The translations under genes were made by a program, and so were the position numbers. A DNA stretch of 64,000 nucleotides from Adiantum capillus-veneris (Eukaryota > Streptophyta > Polypodiopsida > Polypodiales > Pteridaceae): NCBI GenBank assembly GCA_014529385.2, contig CM043969.1:34734446-34798445 (forward strand), given 5' to 3'. The notes beneath the pieces were generated by a model. It saw nothing but the letters and a program-made list of their open reading frames with translations, did no database searches and was not told where the DNA came from. Positions 46,200 to 58,400 of this stretch are shown here, one piece after another; position 1 is the stretch's first letter; every line of letters starts with the position of its first letter.

Positions 46200-46808
46200 C
46201 CACCCCACCCCCCACACACACACATACAATGGGAACACAATGAAAAGCAAGGCATTGATCATGATGACGTACGAGTCAATCTCGTTCATCCAGGCATTGA
46301 ACTTGCGAGCATACTCCTCAGCCTCTTCCTTGGTGAATTCCGCACTAGAGAGTTGGGGAATGAAACCTGATTTGCGGCGGGCGGTAGTGATAAAGGTGAC
46401 GAGGATGTTACCGTGGTTCTCCACGTTGCGCCAGTAGTTGCCCGGTTGGGGACCCACCGGCAGGTAATTGATGTTTCCCTGATCATCATCCGTTACGTCT
46501 GCCGCGCCCACACCGGCATCCAGAAGGCCCCCAGCCTTGAACAACGATGCTGCAATCGCATCTCTCTCAGCTGCACTCATCCTGCATGCAGGCGCACACT
46601 CAATCACTACTCGCATCACCAGCTTTTGTTTCTCTTGTTGCTCACTCATAACAATTTTGCTATAGAGATGTACACCAAGTCCCTCGGGCCTCACCTCTTC
46701 TTGACCGTGCTGGGATCGAAACCTGGTGGAGGAGTCTTGAAGAGCTGGCTGTTCCTCTCCACCTATTCCGGAACCTGCCTTTGATGCATAACGGCCTTGT
46801 TTTGACAT
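46200..46808 (-). CDS. Unrecognised protein, probable first exon(s)
   Basis: Genuine ATG at 46808 (MSKQGRYASKAGSG). Ordinary amino-acid composition, with segments VMRVVIECAPACRMSAAERD, NINYLPVGPQPGNYWRNVEN and FTKEEAEEYARKFNAWMNE, then a hydrophobic stretch MINALLFIVFPLY. After it the frame runs into a simple repeat and the inverted repeat at 45823-46193, so the coding part probably ends at a donor near 46220-46260 (candidates GTACGT and GTATGT). Possibly the 5' part of the gene whose end lies at 44220-44733. No domain recognised. Confidence 0.45.
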
Positions 46809-46976
46809 TTGGACGATCCAATTTTGTAACGTTTCTCTACCTTCAAAGGTATTTTTTAAAGGTATAATTCAAACTTTTAGTTCCTGCACGAAACCACCAG
46901 AAGCTGCTCTGTGGGGACCTCTCTTGCAGCAGATATATCCCCCCACACACCATAGCAGATTTTTGTCACCACTATC

Positions 46977-47012
<36 letters not shown>

Positions 47013-47171
47013 ACACACACACACACGCACGCACACACACAATAGCGCCCATGCACGCAAATAGACTTTTCTTTTTCCACCTGATAAGCGTCCGCAGCGG
47101 AAGCTGGTCTTGTTGCAATGATTCTGCAATCCCTGCGCAACACAAATAAAAGTGTAAAGGTGACCGTATAT

Positions 47172-47211
<40 letters not shown>

Positions 47212-47632
47212 CTTGAAGAAGGTAGTACAGTTAGATGGTGCTGTTGCTGCCTTCTTCTTAAATAACCGAGCCCCCTCACACTTACGGCGCTCTCTTTCTC
47301 TCTCTCTCTCTCTCTCACGATGACGGACTGACTCACGAGTCGCAGTCACGCGTGCATGCACGGACGACGACGGAAAATGGGGTATTGATTTTTGAGGCCA
47401 GTGATTTCGTTTTCCAAGTCATTTTCCACTTTGCCAATATCGTTGTCCAAACGTCCTGTCCCCAATCACGTCGTGGTTTGAGGATTGGGCACATACGCCC
47501 ACACGCCTTGCAATTTCGTCCTCGATTCTCGCTGAGTCGAATCTCCTTTCCCTCTCTCTCATGTTCGAGATTGTAGGTAGCTGGAGATTGTACTGTTGCG
47601 ACAGGAGCTGCTGGAAGAATAAGGCAGGCCGC

Positions 47633-47678
<46 letters not shown>

Positions 47679-47805
47679 CTCTCTATCATGTTGAACAGTT
47701 AGTTGGAGATTGTCGATGGGAGATTGTACTGTTGCATAAGTGAAGCCTCGTCTTGGAGGTGGAGGACGCGAGACAGGAGCTGTTGACACTTGGGAGAACA
47801 AGGCA

Positions 47806-47850
<45 letters not shown>

Positions 47851-48603
47851 AAAGATTCCCTCATGGGTAGTCTTATGGAAAAATCAATTTTCCAAACATA
47901 CAAGATTCCTTTTCTTGAATTTTCCAAGAGGAAATTTTAGAAAATTAGGTAATTTTTTCATATTTTTACACTATTTTTCTCTTTTTTTGGGAGGAGTTTC
48001 TCCTTTTCCCCTTGCCCTCAACTAGCATTTTTGAAATTGAAAACGCCATGATATTAAGTTGAGACACATTTTTCCCGAACACTGTCGGAGTCATGGGCAG
48101 AGAAGGTGCAGGCGGCAGCTATGTGCCACGCATGGGGGGACGGAGGGAATCTTCATCCTTAATTAATAAATTTAATAAAACTGAAACCAGAAGGGGGTAC
48201 AAGCTCGGGAAATTTTCGAACACAAAAGGAAGTAGGGTAAGAGGTGAGTGTGCAATGGAGCTACATACTGTGGGGGTTTCTTTTTATTATATGGGTTGCC
48301 TCTCGTAAAACAAGACCGCATGGATGGTGGGTTGGTTATAGGAATCATCACAGAGCATAGTTTATTCACTCCATGCGAGCTCGACCCGTCCATTCCCTTG
48401 TAGAGGGTGACAGAATTGAGTTCCAAGGTTGGGAGTGGGACGTAAGGATAAGATTCCAAGGAATCTCCTGAATAACTAAATAAAATAAACAAGGAGCCAG
48501 CACCCATTTCAAAACGAAAAATAGAGGAGAATTTTCACAACTTCTCTCTCTCTAACTTCATTGGGAAAAAAAAAGAGAGTTTCCAGTCCTTATGTCAAAC
48601 TAG

Positions 48604-48650
<47 letters not shown>

Positions 48651-48722
48651 CATTGTTGTAGCACAAACCTTCAAGGTGCAAGCATAGGTATGTGCATTCT
48701 ACACTCTCCTCTTAAAGTCTAG

Positions 48723-48772
<50 letters not shown>

Positions 48773-49186
48773 GCTTGCATGTATATTCATTCTCTATTGC
48801 TCATGCACGGCGTGTCTTGCACACAATTGAAATTTTTCCTTGTTCTTCGACTTCTTTCTACATGCAAGTATGTGAGGCCCATACATGGTTAGGGGGTGCA
48901 AGACATTAGCAAGCTAAATTGGTAGGGTACTAGGTGGTAGAGCTTTTGTTGAGAGCAGAGTCATTAGGTAGCACGCAATGGTTTGGGCTAATGGTGAATA
49001 CAGGCGCATATAGCAAGGTAGTGCAAGCAAGACGAGCTTAGTGCCACTCTAGTGGGTCGAGGGACGACAAGGAAAAGCGAGGGGTGGTGTAATCTTTCAA
49101 CAAATTTAATTATTTAACAAAGCCCTAGTAGGGAGTACAAAGTGAAACTAGTATGTATGTAAACATTCAATTATTTGATCCTCAAA
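46809..49186. other. Microsatellite-rich non-coding region
   Basis: Holds (CT)n/(GA)n tracts at about 46979-46999, 47177-47209, 47637-47673, 47811-47848, 48605-48647 and 48724-48771. 47580-47690 and 47705-47850 are two related units (GGAGATTGTACTGTTGC ... ACAGGAGCTG ... (CT)n). ORFs here are Ser/Leu or Arg/Glu dipeptide artefacts. Confidence 0.75.
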
Positions 49187-49330
49187 TGTTGAGAGAGGGA
49201 GAGAGAGCACAGAAATAGAGCCCCAAAGTGTGTGTAGAATACACACATGAGATGATGTATATATAGAGGGGACCTGGGTGCCATATATAGAGAAGCCATA
49301 TATTGAGTAGCTTCACATATAAGCTCAACA
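49187..49330 (-). repeat. 3' LTR of T1
   Basis: 144 bp. Minus-strand TATATATA box at about 49257-49266. Followed by CCCCCGCTC, which on the minus strand is a GAGCGGGGG purine tract. Confidence 0.92.
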
Positions 49331-50051
49331 CCCCCGCTCAAATAAGGGTCCCTAACTTTGGATGAAAAAACCCTTGGGGGATCAAGGAAAAAACCCACAG
49401 CTCTATATACACCCACCGTTATATTATAAAAAACATTGAATGTACAAATGTTCATGAGGAGCTACATCACTCCTTTTACAATGAATATTTTATGAGGAGC
49501 TACATCACTCCTTTTAAAATGAATGTTTTATGAGGAGTTACATTACTCCTATCCTATCAAATACAATAATGAATACAAAGGTTCAATATAGAGGTGTAAA
49601 GGCTATCGATTAGCTCGTAATCAGAAGTGTCTCCGTGAATCTGCTGTGTAGCTTGTCATCAATATGACATCACCAAACATGTCTTCATGTTTTCATCAAT
49701 ATGGCATCACCAAACATGTCTTTATAAATCTTTTATTGTCACCAAGTTTGTCTTCATAAAATCAATTCTTTGATCAATCCTACATAGATCATAGACTCAA
49801 AAAACATAGTCATGAAAACTATTAGGATCGTTAGTAAAATAATTACGTTCACAATGCCATAAGAGATGGTTCGCGACGCCACTCTTTTGACGACATATAT
49901 ACACACGACAACATATGGTACATAAAGTATGAACGTAAAAGTACAAGATGTGTGATTATGTGATGCAAATGATATGTGTATATACTACATAAATCGACAT
50001 TTATCAACGTAGTGAAATCAATGAATATAATCAAAGTATTAACAAAACATT

Positions 50052-50440
50052 ATCATTGTATCAATAAGATTAAATAAATCATCATGGTATCACCGAGAAT
50101 AACCATTGTATCACTGAAACAACATCATGGTATCACCGAGAATAACCATGGCATCACCGAGAATAACAATGGCATCAACGAAACAACATCATGGTATCAC
50201 CGAGAATAACCATGGCATCAACAAAACAACATCATGGTATCACTGAGAATAACCATAATATCAATGAAAAATCATCATGACATCTACGAAACAACATCAT
50301 GGTATCACCGAGGATAACCATGGTATCAACGAAATATCATCATGGTATCACCGAGAATAACCATGGTATCAACGAAACCACATCATGGTATCAATGAAAT
50401 ATCATCATGGTATCAACGAATATCACCATGATCAAAGTAC
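50052..50440. repeat. Minisatellite inside T1
   Basis: About nine degenerate units of roughly 42 bp, each with ATCATGGTATCACCGAGAAT and ACCATGGTATCAACGAAA halves. The two halves are themselves related, so the basic unit is about 21 bp. Confidence 0.85.
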
Positions 50441-50764
50441 TAACAAAACATCATCATGGTACCATCAAAATTTCTATGGTATCAACAAGAGATTATCAAT
50501 AAAAAGACGTAAATTATATCTCCAGAAGAATAATTATACGAGAATCAATGAATGAATATATCATATAACAAAAGATCATGTACCAACAGTAGCTCGATAG
50601 AATTTGGACGATCATCAACGGCTCGACTGAATCGGAACGATATGTAACCGGCTTTTGCAGCAAAGTTACATCAGTAACAAATGTATGATTGATGAAGAGA
50701 AAATATAATTCAGAAGTTTTTAATTATGAGATAATTCAAAAGCAAAAAATAAAATTTTCTTTTC

Positions 50765-51990
50765 AAACATATTCGCAATCTGAGAACGATAACCCAAAAT
50801 CGGTGCAGAATTTGAAAAAAATTTCTTCTGCAAAGTTGTAGACCACATCGATTCCGTTGTCTCACTCAAAAAGTTTTTGCAAAATCGTTTTCAATTAGGA
50901 GAAAAATCGAAAACAAAAACCGAAAGTTGCTTTTCGGACATCTACACAGGCCGAGAACGATAACTCAAAATCAGTGCAGAATTTGAAAAAACTTCCTTCT
51001 GCAAAATTGTAGACCACATCGATTCCGTTGTTTAAGATAAGTAGTTTCTACAAAATCTTTTTCAATCAAAAGAAAAATCAAAAACAAAAACCAAAAGTTG
51101 GGTAGTTTCTACAAAATTGTTTTCAATCATGAGAAAAATCGAAAACAAACACCGAAAGTTGCTTTTCGAACAGCTATGCAGTCCAAGAACGATAACTCAA
51201 AATTGGTGCAGAATTTGAAAAACTTCCTTCTTCAAACTTGTAGACCACATCAATTCCGTTGTCTCCCACAAGTAGTTTTTGCAAATTCGTTTTCAATCAA
51301 TCAAAAAATCGAGAACAAAAATCGAAAGTTGCTTTTCAGACAGCTGTGGCAATCCGATAACGATAACTCAAAATCGGTGCAGAATTTGAAAAACTTCCTT
51401 CTGCAAAGTCGTAGACCACATCGATTCTGTTGTCTTAGGCGGGTGGTTTTTGCAAAATCGTTTTCAATCAGGAGAAAAATTGAAAACAAAAACCGAAAGT
51501 TGCTTTTCGGACATCTACGCAGTCCGATAACAATAACTCAAAATCGGTGTAGAATTTGAGAAAACTTCCTTTTGCAAAGTTGAAGACCACATTGATTCCG
51601 TTGTGTTTCACGGGGTGGTTTCTGCAAAATCGTTTTCAATCAGGAGAAAAATTGAAAACAAAAATCGAAAGTTGCTTTTCGAACAGCTACGCAGTCCGAG
51701 AACGATAACTCAAAATCGGTGCAGAATTTGAAAAAACTTCCTTCTGCAAAGTTGTAGACCACATCGATTCCTTTGTCTACTCCAAGTAGTTTCTGCAAAA
51801 TCATTTTCAATCAGGAGAAAACTTGAAAACAAAAACCGAAAGTTGCTTTTCGGACATCTACGCAGTCCGATAACGATAACTCAAAATCGGTGTAGAATTT
51901 GAAAAAAATTCCTTCTGCGTAGACCACATCAATTCCATTGTCTCTCCAGGTAGTTTCTGCAAAATCATTTTTAGTCAGGAGAAAAATTGA
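50765..51990. repeat. 170-bp tandem array inside T1
   Basis: Seven units, visible as GAACGATAACTCAAAATCGG near 50783, 50951, 51188, 51358, 51528, 51700 and 51870. Spacing is about 170 bp, except one interval of about 235 bp. Units share TTCTGCAAAGTTGTAGACC and GAGAAAAATCGAAAAC. The array ends just before the primer-binding site. Confidence 0.9.
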
Positions 51991-52005
51991 AAACAAAAAT
52001 GTACT

Positions 52006-52017
52006 GCTCTGATACCA
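52006..52017 (-). other. Primer-binding site of T1
   Basis: Minus-strand TGGTATCAGAGC, directly abutting the LTR; complement of initiator tRNA-Met. Confidence 0.9.
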
Positions 52018-52161
52018 TGTTAAGAGAGGAAGAGAGAGCACAGAAATAGAACCCCAAAGTGTGTGTAGAATACACACATGAGATGATGTATATATAGAGG
52101 GGACCTGGGTGCCATATATAGAGAATCCATATATTGAGTAGCTTCACATATAAACTCAACA
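52018..52161 (-). repeat. 5' LTR of T1
   Basis: 144 bp, direct copy of 49187-49330. Confidence 0.92.
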
Positions 52162-52260
52162 TCAAAAAGCATGGAATATAGCTGTTGACTGGTACAAGCT
52201 AGCGAATGTTCAAAGTTTATTAAATGTTTTCAGCCTTGAAAGTGGCATATGCACGGAGCG

Positions 52261-52263
<3 letters not shown>

Positions 52264-52341
<78 letters not shown>
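52264..52341. repeat. (GA)39 microsatellite
   Basis: 78 bp of uninterrupted repeat, the longest in the window, 100 bp right of T1. Confidence 0.97.
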
Positions 52342-52344
<3 letters not shown>

Positions 52345-52924
52345 TTCCATAGTGCCTCCGATGATAGAGATTGTGTCGATGGGATACGGCACATCCAACA
52401 CTTCCATAAATTCATTCTAATAGCAAAGTGGAAGAATTGGATCCATGTTAGTTAAAAAAACAAAATGAGAAGAATCTAGCCAAATCTCGGGGGGTGCACC
52501 TTTAAGAAACTATTCACTGTAACGTTGGTGCTACCAAAGTTGGTCTAAGATAGGAAATCGTCTGTGCCAGGCAGAGGTGGCAGGCAAGTGCAGTGCAGAA
52601 GGCTAGGGCAAGTGCCAAGGACCTGGGCAGGCAAGAGGTAGCGGGAAAGTATACTCCATGCGTTTTTTAAGGCCAAAAAGCTGCGGGATGGTCTAGTTGG
52701 GGTAGCAGATAAGGATGTTCAAAGTGCCCTATCAGTGTCCTAAAATGTAGTGTTCAGTGTGCTCTAGAAGCCGGTCCAGACAGCTCGTCAAACGGATCCC
52801 CGGTGTGCAAGATACTGAAGTTTAAAGGAGAGTGTGTAGCAGATCCTCGACGGGCAGGGCGGCTTGGGACAGGTGGCCCAGGCAGGTGTCAATGGATACA
52901 TGCATATAGCTCAAGTTCCAGAGC
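52342..52924. other. Unassigned sequence
   Basis: No gene or recognised repeat. Confidence 0.4.
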
Positions 52925-53323
52925 ATGCCTATCTTCTCGGAATGCGACTTGGAGCTCTGGTTAGCAAGTTATGGTCAATTGAAATTTTCTCGAGGGCCGG
53001 GTCAAAGCCCACTTGACTGCATTGGAGGATGTGCCACGTGGCATCTTTTTGGCCTCACCAAAGTTCTCGGTGATGGAGTGTGCTATGTGGAGCTAGTCGG
53101 AGTCGACGACATGCCATTCCGAGGTTGGAGCACGGAAAAAGATCGATCAAAGTTGGCAGTGGATAGTGCAAAAGCAACTGCAGATGATTTTTTCGCCGTT
53201 TTGGAAGCCTTGGTTCAAGGGTGCCGAGGGACCAAAGTACCGAAACAGCAAGTGAAGACGGAGCCTGGAATGCGGAGTCTCAATAGGCCTTTACCACTTG
53301 AAGATCCGACTCCGGGACAGTAG
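52925..53323 (+). CDS. Unrecognised 132-codon ORF
   Basis: ATG-initiated, not repetitive, no domain recognised. Includes CIGGCATWHLFGLTKVLGDG and ends GLRSLNRPLPLEDPTPGQ-like Pro-rich sequence (RPLPLEDPTPGQ). No introns or homologue in the window. It may be chance, or a piece of another transposon into which G2 inserted. The next 300 bp to 53619 hold no feature. Confidence 0.2.
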   Translation: MPIFSECDLELWLASYGQLKFSRGPGQSPLDCIGGCATWHLFGLTKVLGDGVCYVELVGVDDMPFRGWSTEKDRSKLAVDSAKATADDFFAVLEALVQGCRGTKVPKQQVKTEPGMRSLNRPLPLEDPTPGQ

Positions 53324-53619
53324 AGAGGAGCCTAGAGAAAAAGGCCAAAAAAAGGTTTTTTTGGGAAGACTTTTGAGGAGCTTGGAGGATCATTCAAAGG
53401 CAAATGCCCTACGAGCTGCCATGTGGCACGCCTATAACCCATAGGCAGTGGAGAAGACTTCCGAAGTGGCCTATATGACCTAGGCCATGGGCCCTCAATA
53501 GAACACAAGAGGGGAGAGAGAGGGGAGCTCTCCCTTCCGTTGGCTATGGCCGGGCCCTAGTGGGCGCTGTTGGCGCTGCACAAGCGGACACGGCCCTGCA
53601 GGGTGGTGTTTCGCAGCGG

Positions 53620-54202
53620 TGTTAACCCTCGTGGCTCACGGACACCCTATCGCCTACGACGGACACTGTAACCGTATTATTTATTTAAGTAGAGTCAGGC
53701 ACCGGGCTTGTCGGTCCAATAGGGAAAGGTAGAGTGATCGCCGATGAGAGGCGCACTCTAACACGAACATGCTAGGGTTAGTTGGCTAAGCATGGGCGCC
53801 CAAGTGTGAATGGGGTGAGCTCACATAAAAGCCAATTAAACCTAAAATTGAGTCATTCTCTCATTGTGCAATAGAAGCTGCTCTTGCTCCATCTCCACCT
53901 TCTCCTTCACCATCTCCTTGTGTGTGTGCGTGAGAGAGAGAGAGAGAGTGTGAGAGTGTGTGTGCGATCGAGCGTTGCGGCGGCACGACGGCGGGGAGGC
54001 GGTTGAGCGCGGCGTAGCGGCGTCTCCCTCTTCTTCACGGCGAGGAATCCTCTACGGCAAGAGCATAAGGCGGTGAGTGACACACCATTGCCCTCTTTGA
54101 GCTTACTAGTTAAAGTACTAGTTGTGTGCTTGGAGACGTCTGCGGCTCGTACACGGTGTATCGGCAAGTCCCTTGCTTCGACAGTGCGGCAAGGAGCGCA
54201 CA
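53620..54202 (+). repeat. 5' LTR of G2
   Basis: 583 bp, TGTTAACCCTC to AGCGCACA, homologous to the G1 LTRs. The TATA position reads CATAAAAGCC (53824-53833) instead of TATAAAAGCC. Confidence 0.9.
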
Positions 54203-54206
54203 TTTT

Positions 54207-54224
54207 TGGCGCCGCTGCCGGGGA
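54207..54224 (+). other. Primer-binding site of G2
   Basis: TGGCGCCGCTGCCGGGGA, four bases after the LTR; matches tRNA-Asp 3' end with about one mismatch. Confidence 0.75.
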
Positions 54225-55188
54225 ATAGCCCTGCACTAAGCCCAAGAGGCACTTTGTGCTTCTTGTATGAGTGGTTTGCAGTAGGAAAGAAGAGGGAGAG
54301 GAAGTTAGCATTTTCTGTTTTTCTGCTGCGTACATTTAGTATTAGTTAGACAGTTAGCAAAATTCTGTTTTTCTGTTTGCACACAGTTAGCATTAGTCAT
54401 ACAGTTAGCATTTCTTGCGTTATTTGCATTTTCTGTGTTTTCACTGCACAGTTCTGTCAAGTTTCAATTTCTGCATTTTTTATGTTTTCTGTGTTTTCTG
54501 GTTTGTGCACAGTTAGGCGCACAGTTAGTTAATTAAGTAGGTTAGTAATTAGGTGAACCACTGATTAGCAGTTCAGTAGGTAGGTGGGACAGTAAATAGG
54601 TAGGTGAGGTCAACGCGCACCAAAACGCGTACCAAATAATATCTCAAAAAAAAAAATCGGGAAAAAAAATCCGAAAAATAAAAACGCGAGTGAGTGGGAG
54701 GTTAAATTTTTGAAAATAAAAAACGTGAGTTATAAAAACGTACGGGTTGGTCTGTATAAAAGATAGATTTGGATCATTTCCCCAAGCCCAAGCCCAAGCC
54801 CAGGCCTCAATCCTCAGTCTTACGATATATACTAGACTCACTCTTATATATATACCCTACTCCCTCAAGAGAGAATGAGAGCATGTGGAACAAGTCCTCC
54901 ACTCTCCTCCCTTCTCTTCCCACTTGCACCCTTAGACTTTCTAGTTTGGGCCTAGTTCCCTATTGGAAATTAACAGTTTTAGGGATTCCGAGGGCATAGA
55001 GTGACCAAACGGAGGGCTGTAAAGCACGGCACGACCCTCTGACCGATACGCTCGTTTCGAGCTATCACACGGCCCATTCCACGACACGCTCTAAAAAATC
55101 TAGCAAAAAAACAAACAAAAAACACGCTAAAAACTAGTCACAAGGCCTCCTAGAGCAGCTTTTTGACACCTTAGGGTATCAAAAGCAC
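54225..55188 (+). other. G2 5' leader
   Basis: Non-coding. Contains TTTCTG-rich short repeats, a run of CAAGCC hexamers near 54782-54805, and the same pre-gag sequence as G1. It lacks the long CAGAAATTG array of G1. Confidence 0.7.
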
Positions 55189-55467
55189 ATGCACTTACGC
55201 TCTGGGCGGGTGCTAGAACACGAGCATATTGAGGGTGCCTCTGTTCATACGGACACCCATTACCCATCCACGATAGGATCTATACCCTCAGCGGGGACAC
55301 AAGGTAGCACCACCCAAGACCCTAAAATAGCCGCTAGTGATTCCTCCTCCGACTCAGAAATCATGGAAGCATACCCTACCCAAAACACTGAGAGAGAGAA
55401 GGCCATGCACCTCCCGAAGCTCCACAGCCTAGTACTAGTATGTTTAGCCGTTTCATGGAAACATTAG
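55189..55467 (+). pseudogene. G2 gag N-terminal part, frameshifted
   Basis: ATG 55189 (MHLRSGRVLEHEH), matching the G1 start. Near 55390 G2 has GAGAGAGAGAAGG where G1 has GAGAGAGAAGG. The two extra bases shift the frame, ending this ORF, while the rest of gag continues in the frame of the next entry. Confidence 0.85.
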
Positions 55468-58400
55468 GTAGAGCTACTCGCTCGGAACCTGATGCAAATG
55501 AAGCACACGAAGGGGGTGGGGAAGTGGACTCTCCTTTCACATCGCACGTGGACCCCACACCCCCAAAGAGTGTCCATGTGGATATCCTGCAACCTTCTTA
55601 CCAAGAAGGCCCTGTTGAGATGCCTCCTTCAGAAGTTTCCTCTAGAGTACCGTTGGTGACAAGTAAAACCACGGGGAGCAACATTGCTTCTACCTCACAA
55701 GAAACCGTTAACACGTCGACTCTAGAAGGATTGTTCATTAATGATCATTGGACATACGACCTCCACACTGAGGTGTTGACGGATCTACACTCTGGCCACG
55801 CCTACCATGTAGGATGGATAGAGATTGTACAATCCACCTCTAGTGCCACGAGCATCGAAGATCAACAGAAAATGATCTGTAATGTTATCCATGGCATTAT
55901 TCAATCAGAAAGGCAAAACCGAGGGGTAAATATACTCTCAACTGGCCCCATGAGATTTCTGGATACGAGCAAGGCTCAACAGCCTACTCTATCACAAATG
56001 GAGACTCCTCTAATGAGCCCCATGGACCCATCTTACGTCATTTCACCTGGGGTCTCTATGCAATCTGAGCCTCCAAGCGACAACTTTAGCTTCCCTAACT
56101 TGGCTCAACCCTCTATTAAGGAAAACCCAGTGCTCACTCCAGGGAAAAGCCTGACAGAGAATGTACCGATGACATCTACGGTTAGCGCAATGCCTCTACC
56201 TAGTGTCGTAGTACCTAATATGGGGCCTCGACCGTATGTGCCTCTAGCCCCTTATGCACACATGGCCCCCACACCTCCAATTGTACCACTTGTTTATGCT
56301 CCTCGAGTGCCGCTCCCTAGCCCTTATCCGAGTGGACCTATGCCCGGTTATGTTCCATATCCTCCATCATCCACACATATGCCAAGACCGGTACCCGTCC
56401 CTCTCCCACATATGATTCCAAGAGTACCTCCACCGGCCCTGCCTCCTCACATAGGTGACTTGGCAGCGTTTGCTCAAACCATAGGTCGATCTATCGCGGA
56501 AAATATGCGTCAGGCATCTGATAGAGAGCCTAGAAGTAAGGCAGTACAAATTGCCAAACTCACGCAAAAATCCAATGGGGACGAAGATGCTAGGAAACAC
56601 ATTGAAGTGTTTGAACAAGTATGTGATTCCTTAGGGGAACGCAACGAACTACATAAGTGCAATGCCTTAAGCTTGACATTAAGTGGGAAGGCTGGAGATT
56701 GGTATAGAACCCTAAGGGTGGACGAGAAAACAATCTACCCTACCCTTCGAAGGTTGTTTCTAAAGGAGTACATACAAGAAGGTGTGCTTTGGGGTGTAGC
56801 ATCTCAGCTACAGAAGGCCAAACGTAAGGAAGGAGAGTCAGTAAGGGACTTCATTAGTCGTCTAAAGCACTTAAACTCTCGCTGCCCTATAAATGAGCGC
56901 TTCAACAATAACCAACTGCTTGATCGATTCATTCGAGGGTTGAGGAATGAAGGAATCTATAATGGACTAGTGATTAGAGGTATCACAACCTGGGAAGATG
57001 TCACTGCCAATGCAATCCAACTAGAGGACAACTTGATGATAGCAGGCATGAGGGTGTCTACTGACACGAGATCCACTAGCTCACAAGCCATTGAGTATGA
57101 ACCCATGACTGCAAAGCCCATTGCCAATGAGCCAAAGGTATTTGAGACATTCTTGACAGACCTCACCAAGGCAATCCAAGAGTCTCTTAAGGATAATCGA
57201 CCCCCTCAAAATAGTCACATGTATCCAAGAAGGGAGCAACAATGGTGTTCCATTTGCTTAGGTCCACATAGCACTAGTGAGTGCCCTACGTTTAGAGTAA
57301 AATTTAATGGAACTTGCAACGCATGTGGTAGGTATGGTCACCAAGCTAAGGATTGTTTAATGATCAAACGCATTATGGCAAATAGACCACCTGTAGCTTG
57401 GACGAATGCACCTCGAGCTCCTGTATTGATGCCTGCTCCACCTGTTGAGCAACTACCGCAACACATGGTCCCTATACCTCAAAATGTTGTACAAGCTACA
57501 CCGCTACCACCTCCAGTGCTAGGACCGCAGCCCCCGCATCCAAGAGTCGCCCCTATGAACCAAGTGGGTTGCGAGCCATCAAATGCTTATGCAGATGGCT
57601 GTGAGGAGGAAATAGACACTAGTATTGCCTACGGACTTGATACATTGGAAGAGTGTCCTATATACTACATGGAAGATTGTTGGGGGCAAGTCAAGCCGGT
57701 TTATCAAGCTGCTGCTCTCTCATCCAGAGGTCAAAATATCAACACCCAGGCTAGGAGGCCACCTCTTCAATGCTACGAGTGTGGTGGACCACATCGGGCA
57801 GCGGAGTGCCCTATTAGGCTGCAAAAGAATGCTGCACAGATGCAAATGAATCAAGGGAGCACGTCTGCAATGCCAATACTCACATGTAATCGTTGTGGCA
57901 TAGATCACTTGATTGCCCAATGCCCTTATAACCCAAATGCGCCTAAAATCACACCCCTAAATTTGGTCGAAATTGCTAGTGTGACATCGCCAATACCACC
58001 CGTCGCACCCGCTTATGCGATTACACGGTCCATGCTTCAAGGGCCAAGCCATATCCTCGAAGAGAGAGATACCGCGTCAGTTATCCAAGCAAAGAAAAAG
58101 AAGACACGAAGGAAGAGGTCGCAGAATACGGGAAATTCAAAGCCAAGTTCCAAAACAAACATAGGAATAGGAGATGACCCCGTGTATATGAATGACCTCG
58201 AGGATGATTCAGATTCAATCGAGACAATGGAGACTAGAACCAATACCACAAAGGGAAAGACCGACAAAGAAAACCGTAACATGGAACCAAATGAAAACCG
58301 AATAAGAGAAAACCATAAAGACCCCCTGAAAACACCACTAGTGTTTCCAAATCCAATCCAAGACCCCCAAGATAAACCGCAGGGGCAAAAAGGGAAGAAT

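Larger units (their letters stand above)
49187..52161 (-). mobile_element. Complete short-LTR non-coding retrotransposon T1
   Basis: Two 144-bp LTRs with TG/CA ends (about five differences), identical 5-bp duplications TCAAA at 49182-49186 and 52162-52166, a primer-binding site at 52006-52017 and a purine tract next to 49331. The 2.7-kb interior has no gag or pol; much of it is two tandem arrays. LTR size fits TRIM elements, but the interior is longer than usual for TRIMs and shorter than for LARDs. Confidence 0.93.

Noticed and set aside
50052-50440. Regularly spaced repeats resembling a CRISPR array
   Set aside because: Units are degenerate, contiguous without unique spacers, and sit inside a plant LTR element.
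51098-51559. 153-codon ORF across the T1 tandem array
   Set aside because: It repeats every 57 codons because the DNA repeats; no start context or domain, and the frame is on the strand opposite to the element.
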